64,000 bases of DNA. Origin: Acephala macrosclerotiorum. Taxonomy: Eukaryota; Ascomycota; Leotiomycetes; Helotiales; Mollisiaceae. Shown here piece after piece: positions 1-10,824 of this stretch; the first letter of the stretch is position 1, and each line of letters begins with the position of its first letter. Position numbers and translations under genes: made by a program. The stretch covers positions 310,001-374,000 of the forward strand of contig MU119215.1 in assembly GCA_014904845.1 (NCBI GenBank), in the 5' to 3' direction. The notes beneath the pieces were generated by a model. It worked only from the letters and a program-made list of their open reading frames with translations, was not told the origin of the DNA and did not search any database.

Positions 1-1323
1 GCTGAAGGGCTGTGCAATCCCGATGATGTGGAGGCCCTGCAGACATCTCACAACGTGCTGATTTCGGATGAAGTTCGTGCTTAACCTCATTCTTCCAAGA
101 TTGAAAAGGGAAGGCCAAGCTTTTGAGATGGCTGCATCGGTGCATGATCTCCGCGAGATGCATCCTTAAGTCAGTTAAGTCAGCACGAAGGATCATCATA
201 TCTTACAGAAGTATCGAAATTGTAGACAGTCTCACTCCCTTCCCCTTCCGACGATTCCTTCGGCAAGCCGTCGGGAGACTGAGGTGAGAATACACGGAGG
301 CGCAAACGTTTGACGCTGATTGACAAATAAGCTTGATCATAAAGTCACGGGAGTCACGATGCTTTATCATCGGTGGGGCGCTTATCAGTGTTTATTTATA
401 GAATCTGCTGCCATCCTCGCACTTGGAGGGGTGGGCAGGTACAAGAAAAGGGGTTAGGGGATTGCATGATGAGCGTGTTTGCATTTCCATCACATAACAA
501 AACATCAAGAACAACAACTTGCTCTCCATTTCTACATGGCTTTCCCGGTGTTTCAAGCTAACATCCCATCCATGACACCGCAGCAAGCTCATTGCTTGCT
601 GATTCAACCTCCTCAGCCCCAAAGGTCGTCTTATGTCTCCCAGAACTTGAGAGACCTTTCCAATGACTGCACCTCATTGCTGTACAGAGCTCTGATGCTC
701 CTATTCGCTCTGTCGCTTCGACCCGATGAACTTTCTATGGCGTGAGTCCCCATAATCCGTAGCAATGCAGCCGTCTTCTCATCGATAGCCTTGGTATCTG
801 ATTCCTTCGAGGGGCAAAATCTCGCGGGGGATGATCTCATAGCTAGGCTAATATGGGATTAAGTATTGAATCTGCACTTGCAGAGGATAGAGCTGGCTTT
901 AATCCTGATATCTTGATGTTGCATTGCAGCAACTCTTGCACTCTTCTGAGACCATGGCCTCTAGCCGCAGCTGTGGTTGTTCTCGACGAATAATTGACTT
1001 GTTGAGCAGCACTCAGCCCCCCGGCATCCTAGTCGCTCGTCTCTCCGTTCTACCCTTCACCTCAAGAATTGACCCTCGATTGCTATTATTATCTCAATAC
1101 ACAGCGCTCTTTTGCAGACGGCATCATCTCATCTAGCCACATTGTACAAGCGATTGTTTCGAAAAGCTTCAAGCGCGCAAAGTCGGGACCGACATAGCCT
1201 GCCCTCACGCTCGCGGGTGAAGCTCGAGCCCCACCAAAGGCTGTGCAGGCAGGCCTCAACCAGCAACAGCGAAGACCACTCAGAGTCTATCGTGAGCTCC
1301 GGCCACGATTGCGCATAAGACAA
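1..1323. other. Left-edge non-coding region upstream of the first gene
   Basis: No reading frame here looks like a gene: the longest are under 90 codons, overlap each other on both strands and show no recognisable motif. The stretch just before the first gene (about 900-1320) is C/T-rich and pyrimidine-tracted, as in fungal promoters and 5' leaders, so it probably holds the promoter and untranslated leader of the gene starting at 1324. A leader intron is possible but cannot be placed. Confidence 0.5.
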
Positions 1324-3893
1324 ATGCCATTCGGATTCAAACATAACAATCGTTCAAGACAGGCGTTGAACGATCCCTCTCAGGGAACACCGACGTCCAG
1401 CGGCAGCGGAGGCTCTTTGGAGAACCTCGCAGCCCCAAACGACACAAGGAACCAACACCAAGGGCACCCAGCTGCCAACCAACAACAACCACGCCCTGAA
1501 GCCCAGCAGCCCTACAACGCACCCAATATCGTCCCAGATATCGATTATCGGGCCCAGCCAAAGCCTGCCGAGATCCCAACCCGATCGCAATCGACGCGGT
1601 ATTCCACGAGCTATCAACATCCACTCCCACCTCCCCCGCAGACTGGGTCGAGTGACGATCTGGGACTCCGAGCATACCAGCAGCAGGGTGGAGCACGAAC
1701 AGCACAGGCACCTGCTGTCGAAACGAAGAATAAGAAGAGTATTTTTAATCGCATGAGATCGTCAGGAAGGAATTCTGAGTCGTCGTCGTCGTCGTCGAAA
1801 CCACCCCCGCAAGCCCCATACAACAACACCGCAGGGCTAGCTCGAAGACCGTCTAAGAAAGAAAATCCGTCGATTATTCGCACCGCTCCACACACAGCTC
1901 AGAGGGAATCTGGGGCTGAAAAAGTTGATTGGCAGTTCCCACCAGACCCACGAACGCACCTGCCTTCACCGCAAGAAGCACACGAGGACGGACTCGATCC
2001 CTATCTTATCAGAGAACCAGAGCAGAAACATTCACAAACCGGTCTCAAGGAAGAGACTCACCAGCAACCTACCATACGACCTGTGCAAAGTGAATGTGAG
2101 GGGCCTGTCTATTCCACCGAGGAGGATCACCAGCAATTCGAGGCGCAACAACATTTACGTGAACAACAAATCCACCATCACCAGCATTCGGAATCCTCCT
2201 CTCAAAACTACTACCCGTCACCCAGCCAAACTCACCAACCACACCTCAGTATCTCTCCAACTTCGGTGAACGCAAGTGAATCGTATCGAAATCCAGAGAC
2301 CGTCTCGCAGCTTTCAGCGTACGAGTCACCAACTGAACCGCAACAAGAGCAACGTCCCGTGTCCGTACAATCACAAAACGGACAATCACCTACAAGCCAT
2401 CCTCAAGCACGCGAATACCCTAACCGCACAACATCGATTCCTCTACAAGGACCACGACCGCTGTCACAGCATTTGGGTAGCATGGCTCCTCCTGGTGGAG
2501 CATCTGTAAGGGGAAGGGCTCAAGATACAAAGAATCAAAGTAACCAAGGACAGGGTCAATCCGAATCTCGCGATGGTCCACCCCCTAATTACTCGCGGGG
2601 TAACTTTCCCAGTGGCGCCCAGCCGCCCACACCTGGGCTGAGCCCAGCACCACCAGCTGCCACAGTTCCAAACTACAGAGGCGGTCCTCCTCAGAGAGGA
2701 GATCAATATGCAGCTGGGGAGCAGGGACGTAGCACTCCACCTCCAGCACCAAGTGAGCGAGACGTCAATGATGCCTACAAGGAGCTATGTACGTTTAGCA
2801 TCGTCGTGAAACCGCTGCGTAGGGGGCTGATTTTTCTGCAGTGACGAAGTATAAGAAAGTGAAAGGTCTATACTTTGACAAGACAGCACAGGTCGAGCAA
2901 TTACAAAACACGCTTGCGAACCAGCGACTCTCACAATCACGAACCTCCCTCGACGATAGCGAATACATGACCCGCTTCCAACGATTAGACGGCGCGATCA
3001 CCAACCTTGCATTCAATATCCGCAAAGACTGGCGCACGGTACCAAATTGGCTAGCCCACTCCGTGAATCAAGACGCGATAAAGATAGGGAAGCAAGAGAT
3101 GACCGCTGTAGGCAGAGCCTGCATCACGAAATTCCTCGTAGACGAAATTTTCACAAACTGCTTCCATCCTGGGCTGGATGGCGAGCTATCCGCAAATCTG
3201 AAGGGTATAGAGCAGAATATACGCCTTTTCTCTCCTCAACTCAACAACCAAGAAGAATCAGATGCCCTGACAGCGAAAGTGGTACAATGGCGTCTGGCAA
3301 CACTGGAAGGACTGAAAGATGTTCTCACCTCATCCGAGTCAGAAGAGCACAAGAAAGCGTTCTCTCACATGGCGACCTCACATCTGACCGCTAATCTAAT
3401 CAATTACCTCCAAGATCCGGTCCCACCAGGGCTCGAGGACAGCGCTCACATGATCGTCGAGCTAGCCGTCAGCGTGGCCTCCAACCTTCCTCTCGAAAGC
3501 AGAGATATCTCAATTGTCTACCCGATGCCAGGCGACATGCTCCAGCCAGCAATGATGAAAGTCGAGTCTCAGATTCCTACACTCGAGACCTCAATCTCAG
3601 AAACGGAAGGAGATTCGGCTAGCACAGCAAGCGGGGACAAAGACGAAAAGGACGGAGATAAAGATGGGAAGAATTGGAAAGAGAAGACGAAGAGTGGAAT
3701 GTTGCAGGCGATGATGGGCAGTAATTCTAGCTCGGGGCAGAAGAAGGGACCTCCTCTACAAGAAAGCAGTAGTGAAGGGAAGAAGGGCTCTGCCGAAGAC
3801 GGAGCACAAAAGGTGCGCTTCGCAGGCTTTGTTGGAGTTGAGGTCCGAGGGCGACAGGTGCTTGTCAAAGCACCGGTTTGGGCTGTTGGTTAA
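1324..3893 (+). CDS. Conserved fungal protein: disordered N-terminal half, helical C-terminal domain
   Basis: Exons 1324-2788 and 2842-3893, joined in frame (phase 1) across a 53-nt intron with donor GTACGT and a T-rich CTGCAG acceptor; predicted 838 aa. The ATG at 1324 (MPFGFKHNN) is chosen because upstream codons in frame lack an ATG. Residues about 1-480 are low complexity, rich in Q, P, S, H and N, with a poly-Ser run encoded by a TCG microsatellite (about 1779-1797). Downstream of the intron comes a predicted coiled coil (VEQLQNTLANQRLSQSRTSL), then a folded, mostly helical domain of about 200 residues and a charged K/E/D/S-rich tail. The stop is followed by an AT-rich 3' region. I do not recognise the family with certainty. 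The layout (long disordered region, then a helical domain) is common in fungal cytoskeletal or signalling scaffolds, but no function is assigned. Confidence 0.85.
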
Positions 3894-6093
3894 ATGGGAA
3901 CTTGCGAGCTGGTTTGCAAGTTTGTGTTGAATCAAGGTTCAACTTCTTGGTTCGAAATGAAAGAGATAGAATGGGTATGGGAGGATCAAAATTGGTGGTG
4001 GGAGGCTGGCTTGGAAATGCATGGGAAATGAAAGGTGATAGGGTAAGATGAAGTGTGAGATGGATGTGGATATCATGAGATTACGAACCCCTTTATGTAT
4101 GTACATGATACCATCTCGATTCATTGCCAGAGGTAGTCAGTTACTATGCTACGTGATAATGAGGTATAATCCGTCTCTCTCGCCCCTTCTCCTTCTTTGC
4201 AAACATGGTATAAAATTGAAAGAGGGATAGAGATTTCAAGCAAGTGCAGAATCTCTGCAAGAATAGACTTTCAAAGCAAAGGCCAGGCACGTGCAGACAG
4301 ATAGATTTCTTGCACGAGCATAAAATTCCCCTCCTGCCACCAAGCCCCAGGCAAGTTGAAGATTTCCGACGCCAACGACCCATGAGGAAGCCTAACTATG
4401 GTAAGCGTTTCTCTTATAAACCGTGCGAAGGCTCTGCTAAGAGGCGTGGAAGGAGCTCCGACTAATGGTTTCGTAGCTTGAGAGAAATTCTTTGGCCTTT
4501 GTGTTCGTCCGAAAGGAGAGGATTGCTGGAAACGTTCGTCTGGTTATTTCATTGCGAGCGGGAAGTGGAAAGATGTTCGTCTGAAATTTGGGTGCTTGGG
4601 GAGGATGGTTTAGTGTTGAAGGGTGGGCGAGGATGGAATGGGGTGTTCATTCAGGAATGGTGAGATTGTTGACAGAAGAAATACGATTCATCTTATAATA
4701 AAGCTTGAGCCAGGAATCTTCGTCTGGGGTTTGAAGGTGCTTGACAACACAAATATGTCCTGTTTCGTCCTGATTCATCAGCGAAAACTATATCGAGGGC
4801 CGGAAGAGTGTTCATAGTATAAGCCTCATAGTTCTGTGCTGGGACTTCAGCGAAAAGGTTTCGTCTGGGTCTAGGAAGTATTTTCTGGACATATTCCTTG
4901 ACAAAGAGGCAGCATAACATAAATCGTCCCACGCTGAGACATCAGCGAGGAAGATAGAATTTCTCGTCCGGGCCTAGAAAGGGCTTGACAACGACGTCTT
5001 TAAAACACCGCTAAGACTTGTCTCGGTGATCCGGATCGTGAGGTCAGGAATTATGACGAGAAATGGAGGATGTATATAGTAGTTAAAAAGTGGCTTGGGG
5101 GTGGCCTGGTAAAGAGAAGCGTCGCCAGTGAGTTGGACCGCCAATGCGTAGCAGTAGGTTGGAAGGAGAGGAAGTGTGAGGAGGGGAGGACCTTAAATAG
5201 TTGGGACTTGCTGCCCTATGACTCCCCGTCTTGTTTAAGTCGTAGACATTCTACTTCACGGTACAATGCTTGTTGTCTCGTGCTGGGACTTCAGCAGAAA
5301 TTAAGAGGGGATCGTCTAAGGTTGGAAGAAGTTTGACAAAGAAAAAGCTTCGTTGAGAAAGTGGCAGCGGCCTGATTGGACTTGGAACATGGACGTGAAG
5401 CTAATTGTTCATCGTCTAAGAACGAGATAGGACTTGACAGCAGGAAGATTGCACAGAGAAAGGAGTACGAGTGTGCGGGAAAAGAGCATGAACAGCAATT
5501 CTAGAACTAGTGTTGGTGCAGAATTCTGGGTGGAAATGATGCCGTGCGGCAAATTTGCAGTGGCACGGCCATGCTTTGCTCGTATTGGCGGATGGCGCCG
5601 TCAACTCCAGGTATAAAGAAAAAGGGAAGGCCAGAAGGAGAGTAGGTATATATACCAGTAGCCATGATGTACCGGTACTATTCTTCGTCCCATATTCTAT
5701 CACCGTGAATCATAGACGTAGATCTAAGCTTTTCGATTATCATTCCCTTCTCATATCTCCACTGTATACCACCTTACTCACACCATTCGTAACTCTAACA
5801 CCATTTGTGTAATATCCAACAGCAATCTACCTTTCCTTCCTTCCATCCGTGGATATCTGGTCCGAAAGCAAAGTAACTCCATCGCTCATGATTGTAAATG
5901 CCATCGCTCATTCGCTCACTCGCTAGACTTTTTGTGCAGTTTCACATGCCAGACAAATCTTCCACATGACTTTCACAGCATTCCTCCCCACGCCCTTCCT
6001 CGTCTTCCACCATATCTCCTCTCCTCGGACGGACGTCCAACTCCATTCTCTCAAGTACTAAGATCAGTATCTCGAAATAGAAGCAGAGAAGAC
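3894..6093. other. Intergenic region between convergent genes
   Basis: Lies between the stop of the gene at 1324-3893 (+) and the stop of the gene at 6094-8466 (-), so it holds two 3' ends. No frame reaches 100 codons and none resembles a known protein. The middle part (about 4.7-5.45 kb) contains a family of degenerate repeats, listed separately. Confidence 0.5.
4710..5445 (+). repeat. Degenerate repeat family with TCGTCTRGG...TTGACA core
   Basis: A loosely conserved block recurs at about 4718, 4858, 4963, 5308 and 5407: TCGTCTGGG or TCGTCTAAG, 10-20 nt of G/A-rich sequence, then CTTGACAA or a close variant. In at least three copies it is preceded by GCTGGGACTTCAGC or a similar string (about 4839, 4934, 5281). 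Spacing is uneven (about 100-345 bp), so this is an old, diverged array, not an active minisatellite. No coding potential is apparent. Confidence 0.45.
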
Positions 6094-8466
6094 TCAACCC
6101 CAACCTAAGCTCTCCAACGTACTCCTAGCATCCCCAGTACTCATTCCACTCACACCCAACGACCTAGTCAACGACCCCTTCCTCAACCTCTGAATTCCCA
6201 CCGCCACCTTCCACGCCTCCTCCTCCCCAATAATAAACAAAAACTTCTTTCCCTCCGGATCCCTAATCGTCGCCCTCACAATATGAAGCTTTTTATTCTT
6301 AAGTTCGCCCGTCTGGAAATTAACCTTCTTGTTAGCATTCTTGTCGTTCAAGGGGGAGCTGCTGTACGAAGATCCGTATGCTGAATCAGTGTAGGATGTG
6401 GAGGATGATGTAGAGGAAGACGCAGGATTAAAACGACAATTGGTGCTGCAAAGCTGAAGCATTTCGGCAATAAGGGCATCGGTTTCCTCGGCGCTTGCAG
6501 GTTTATCCTTATCCAGGCCCCAGAGACGACGGATGGGGTTATGCTTAGACGATAAATTCGATGCAAAAGGGGCGCGCGCGGAAGCAGAAGCAGAACTATG
6601 TCGAAACGATGGACACCATACCTCTACGAGTTTTAAAGTCCAGGCCTTCACGTCCCATTCTCGTTGTGGGACGTGCCGGACATCATCATCGATGAAGAGA
6701 CCTTCGGTTTCGAATCTTAGGACTAGGCCGTCGGTTACGGAACCGACCCCTGAGACGAGTTGGGAGGTGGGCGTTTTGTTAAAGGAGTTGTTGAATGCGT
6801 AGACGGCTTTGATTACGATCTTGCCTGGATCTTTAGTTGAGTATGGTTCGCGTCGGGATGGGGGAGGGGTGGTTGCAGAGGTAGTATGCGATGCGGCATA
6901 TGAGGATTCGGAGTACACAGAAGAAGGAGACTTCTGGTGAGCAGGTTTTTTCGGTTTATCGTATGGTCGGTAAGAGTACGTATCTTCTTCGGTGGCTTTA
7001 TAAGTTTTAGCAGTTGGCGGAGGAGGTTTTTTCGGTGGCGAAACAGGAGTCGTGCGAGGTGGAGTTGCTGGGCGGCCCTGTGGCCAGGGATTTGTCTTCT
7101 CCCCAACCGCAGAGAAGGCGTACATGCTTCCGCGAGGCTTGTTTTCTTCTTCAGCTCGCTTTGCAGCTCGAGCTTCAGTGTCCTTGCGCATTTGCTCTCG
7201 GAGAGCTTCATCCTTCTTTCTCTTCTCCTCTAGCTCCTTCAGTATCCTCTCCTTCGCCTCTTCATCTTTCCGTATCCTCTCCTTCGCCTCTTCATCCTTC
7301 TTTCTCCTCTCCTCCAGCTCCTTCCGTATCCTCTCCTTTGCGTCTTCGTACTTCTTTTTTTCTTCTCGGGCGGCTCTTTCCTTTGCCTCCTTCTCTCTAG
7401 CTTCCTTGAGTCTCTTTTCCATAGCTTCGATATCTTTTCGTTTCTTCTCAAGGGCCTCTTCTTCCTTTCGCCGTTTTTCAAGAGCTTCTTCTTCCAGACG
7501 CTTAGTCTCCATTCGCCGCTTCTCAAGAGCCTCTTCTTCCTTTCGCCGCTTCTCAAGAGCTTCTTCTTCCAAACGCTTAGCCTCCATTCGCCGCTTCTCG
7601 AGAGCTTCTTCTTCCAGACGTTTAGCCTCCTCCTGCTTACGCTTAACTTCAGCAGCTGCAGCTTCGTCCTCTCGCTTCTTCCTTTCTCGAGCTTCTCGTT
7701 CACGAGCCTCTTTCTCTCTGGCTTGTCTGAGTCTCTCTTCGAGGTCGGCTTTCCGCTTTGCTTCGGCTTCTCGGGCTCTCTGCTCCTCTGCTTTTCGTTT
7801 GGTATCTTCTCTGGCCTTCTCCCAAGCTGATCTCGCACTCTCACCCGCAGTACCACCGCCAGGTGTACTTGGTTGTGGTCCAGGACTTGGCCCAGGATTG
7901 GCACCACTTGCATGTGTCGAGCCAGGTGGTGGACGCTGCCATTGTGATCTCTGACCTGCGCCGCCAGTCCCAGGAGGAGGCGCACCAGTGCCCGGCATAG
8001 GCCCCGCACCCGGAGTTGGACCGCTTCCATAACTAGGTGGCGGACCTGCATGGCTATTTGCATGGCCATTGGGACCTGAACCACCAGTAGGACCCCACCA
8101 TTGTGGTCCTGTTCCACCTCCACCAAGACCCGGTCCTCCATCCATCTGTATTCGTCCCAAGGCCCAGGCTCCTACTCCAACAGCTATCACCAGCATTAAC
8201 ATACCCGCTCCGCCTGCTCCTTTCACACTGTTCCACCATGCCAGTATTGCAGGAGCTAACGCATGGCTCACGAGGACCAGTAGTAATGCAGAAGCAAATC
8301 CGGCTGCAAAGCTGTTTACATTCGTCTTGAGCGAAGGTAGGTATAGGAATCCCGAGCCAGACGAATGTTCCGGAATTATGAAGATGTCGTATTTCCCTGG
8401 AGGTAATCCAGAGGAAGACTTCGGATTCTGTCCATGCGGGGGTGGAGGCGGTGGAGGACCATCCAT
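6094..8466 (-). CDS. Proline-rich two-TM protein with long charged coiled coil
   Basis: Single exon, 790 aa, starting MDGPPPPPPPHGQ. Two hydrophobic segments at about residues 52-77 and 85-106 suggest membrane anchoring near the N-terminus. A G/P-rich linker (about 107-205) follows, then about 240 residues of almost pure K/E/R/A sequence predicting a long coiled coil. Inside it units such as LEEEALEKRR are repeated nearly exactly (DNA about 7440-7620, minus strand). After a P/S/T-rich stretch the C-terminal 230 residues look folded, alternating beta-type segments with an embedded serine-rich insert and ending in a WKVAVGIQRLRKG helix, reminiscent of a PH-like fold. That resemblance is inference from pattern only. 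No catalytic motif is visible. A role as a membrane-anchored scaffold or tether is plausible but unproven. Very long overlapping frames on both strands come from the repeated coiled-coil codons and are not separate genes. Confidence 0.88.
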   Translation of the reverse strand: MDGPPPPPPPHGQNPKSSSGLPPGKYDIFIIPEHSSGSGFLYLPSLKTNVNSFAAGFASALLLVLVSHALAPAILAWWNSVKGAGGAGMLMLVIAVGVGAWALGRIQMDGGPGLGGGGTGPQWWGPTGGSGPNGHANSHAGPPPSYGSGPTPGAGPMPGTGAPPPGTGGAGQRSQWQRPPPGSTHASGANPGPSPGPQPSTPGGGTAGESARSAWEKAREDTKRKAEEQRAREAEAKRKADLEERLRQAREKEAREREARERKKREDEAAAAEVKRKQEEAKRLEEEALEKRRMEAKRLEEEALEKRRKEEEALEKRRMETKRLEEEALEKRRKEEEALEKKRKDIEAMEKRLKEAREKEAKERAAREEKKKYEDAKERIRKELEERRKKDEEAKERIRKDEEAKERILKELEEKRKKDEALREQMRKDTEARAAKRAEEENKPRGSMYAFSAVGEKTNPWPQGRPATPPRTTPVSPPKKPPPPTAKTYKATEEDTYSYRPYDKPKKPAHQKSPSSVYSESSYAASHTTSATTPPPSRREPYSTKDPGKIVIKAVYAFNNSFNKTPTSQLVSGVGSVTDGLVLRFETEGLFIDDDVRHVPQREWDVKAWTLKLVEVWCPSFRHSSASASARAPFASNLSSKHNPIRRLWGLDKDKPASAEETDALIAEMLQLCSTNCRFNPASSSTSSSTSYTDSAYGSSYSSSPLNDKNANKKVNFQTGELKNKKLHIVRATIRDPEGKKFLFIIGEEEAWKVAVGIQRLRKGSLTRSLGVSGMSTGDARSTLESLGWG

Positions 8467-10824
8467 TTTCGTTTGCTATGGTGATCCTGAGCCACCACTT
8501 CTCGCGCAACTCGTCCAAATTCCACCAGTCGCTATGTGCAGTATTTATCGCTTCAAAGAACTACGTTCGGCTCGAATCGACAAAAGGGGTATCTCGAAGG
8601 GTCGTAGAAGGGTCATAAGGTCGTGAAGAAACTGTATAGGACATGTCAGCACTTCGGTAGTCAAAAAGCGGCATCGTCAACACCGACCTCAAAAAGCAAA
8701 CAACGCAAGAGCAGAATTGAAGCGCTCGCAAGCAAGATATCAACTCCAAAACTCCTCTATGACAATCTCAAATCGCTCAATTACTGTCTTTGTCTGGTAT
8801 CCGATCGTTTGCGCAGTTGTCGTAGTTGTCGGTTGGTTTGGGGAAAGTTGTTTGGATTCAATGGTTCGGATTGACGAAAAATCCTCACCCGCTCAATCTT
8901 CGGTTCCCAATACCCTGGCACGGTTCTAATCTGCTGCAATGCACAGCGATACGATATGCCAGGCGGCACAAGATGAGAGGAAATCAGCAATCAGCGCCCT
9001 CGAGGTCTCCCGAAATTACTACTGGAAATGTTTCAAAGTTCCCGGGTCTGCAATCTTCAGCGTCGGGATCAGGCAATTGAATCGAACCGAAGCGTGGAGA
9101 AAGGTCAGAGAGCTGGACCCGTTCCCTTTCCTCAACGGTTCTTTTGCTTCTTTTTACTCGTACTGATGGACCTGCACCCCACGCCGTGTGGGATCGTATC
9201 TGTCACTGGTGTTCAACCAAAACAAACGATTGCTCCAATTGTGACACTCTGCCTCACGAAAGATACACGTCTCCACGCTCAATCGATCACAACACAGCTC
9301 CACTTTCGCCTCATCCTTTCCAATCGCGCAAAAGACGGTGTAACAGTTGCATCAGCGTCTGCAGATGCTCGCCGCCTCCTCTCGAGTCCGCTGGCTGGCT
9401 TGAGGCTTTTCGTCGGGTTTCGTCGATTCGATGACCTGGGTGTGCTGGCTTCCTTGCGTTCGGTCACACGGCAGCCAAAAGCAGACTGGGGAACATTTGT
9501 GCAAGGGCCGTTCCGCCCTCTAGGATTCGAGAGGTGTCGAGTTGTGCCGTGGATTGGCTGCGGAAGCTGCGTCCGGGCCCAGCGCGAGAAACGGCCACCC
9601 AAGTCAAGTTCTCGAGCCGTTGCCGGGGTGATGGATGACGTCCGATTTTGTAGGGAAGACAACAGGTACAAGAATAGAAGTTTAGGTGTCCGGGGGAGGA
9701 GGGATCTTGCTGGCAAAAGCATTGAGTTTGACTTTGTGGGCGGAGATGACAGCAACGACGCCCTCCTTCAGCGGGCGTCTTCGCATTTGCATTGAAGATG
9801 GGAATTGATTGTAAGCATCACTTCTGTTCCCTGTTTCTTAACTGTACGACGAGCCTCAGACGGATTGTGATTTGCCCGAAACGGCTCCTTCCGATGCCTG
9901 TTCCAGCGCTTCAATCCAGCAGGAGTGAGCGAGCGTGCCGGCTCGCTGCATGAAGATCTGTCAAAGCCTTGGAAGAGGCGTGTCATCTCATGATTGTGAT
10001 TCGGTGGAGGAAGTCCGTGACCCAAACAATGAAATCAGCCTCAAGCTGAACCACTTTTCTGTAGCGGCAGTGGCTGAACGACCCATGAGACTCGAAGGGA
10101 ATGAAACGAGGGCACGCGACAGCCTCATGGCCCGAAAAGCATGGTGCATCATGTTGCATTGCTCTCAAGAGCTGCTGCGAAGGACAGATGCAGGGCACAC
10201 CAATTTGAAGCTCTCGCTTGGCATCAATCTTCCTTTACTGCAGCGTATGGACTTTGTGTATCAGCTCCGTCGACTCCATTGACTGCAGCGCGTTGATTTC
10301 ATCCAGATCTCAACTTCTTTCACAGCAGTGCCTACAAAGGATTTGCGGGCATGAAAAGATAGGAGGGAGATGCCAAAGATCGATGTCCATCCAGTAAGCC
10401 TAGAAGCTGGACGCAAGTCGAGAGAGTTGAGAGTTGACTCTGAGACAAAGCTCGAGTACGAGAAGTTCCGTTCGAGATGTCTAACATCGATGTCTTAGGA
10501 ATCCTAGGCGTTGAGAAGCGCCAGTCCTGGCCACTTTCTGGACAGCGTCAAGAGAAAATTGCTCGAGTACGGGAGGCCACACAATTCAAATGCACCACGA
10601 TCGCTGGAACATTTCTAAACCATTGTCTTGAGAAGATCATCGTTCAATTCCATGCAAATCTATGTGTGTACGGTCTTATGGACCTGGGTATCTCTGCGGA
10701 TTTTCGGCACATCTACCCGTATGTTAACTCCCGATCTCAATATGCTCGTTTCCCCCAAACTCCAGATAAGTCAACGCGCGCAGAAATCAAGAAAAGAATC
10801 CTTCCCGCCAATCGCTCTATCCAT
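8467..10824. other. Intergenic region, likely promoter of the two-TM protein
   Basis: Contains the upstream region of the minus-strand gene at 6094-8466 and the 3' flank of the minus-strand gene at 10825-13691. An ATG frame of 255 codons exists at 9028-9795 (+) with a competing 158-codon frame on the other strand. Neither shows a domain, biased codon pattern or splice context, so I do not call either. The 10.5-10.8 kb part is the 3' flank of the downstream gene. Confidence 0.45.

Noticed and set aside
7052..8141. Long frames on both strands (about 300 codons each) inside the coiled-coil gene
   Set aside because: They are alternative readings of the K/E/R-rich repeated codons of the gene at 6094-8466; peptides are Ser/Arg monotony.
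9028..9795. 255-codon ATG frame (+) upstream of the two-TM protein gene
   Set aside because: No domain or motif, no hydrophobic or charged pattern typical of a fold, and a competing 158-codon frame on the opposite strand; more likely open by chance in GC-rich promoter DNA.
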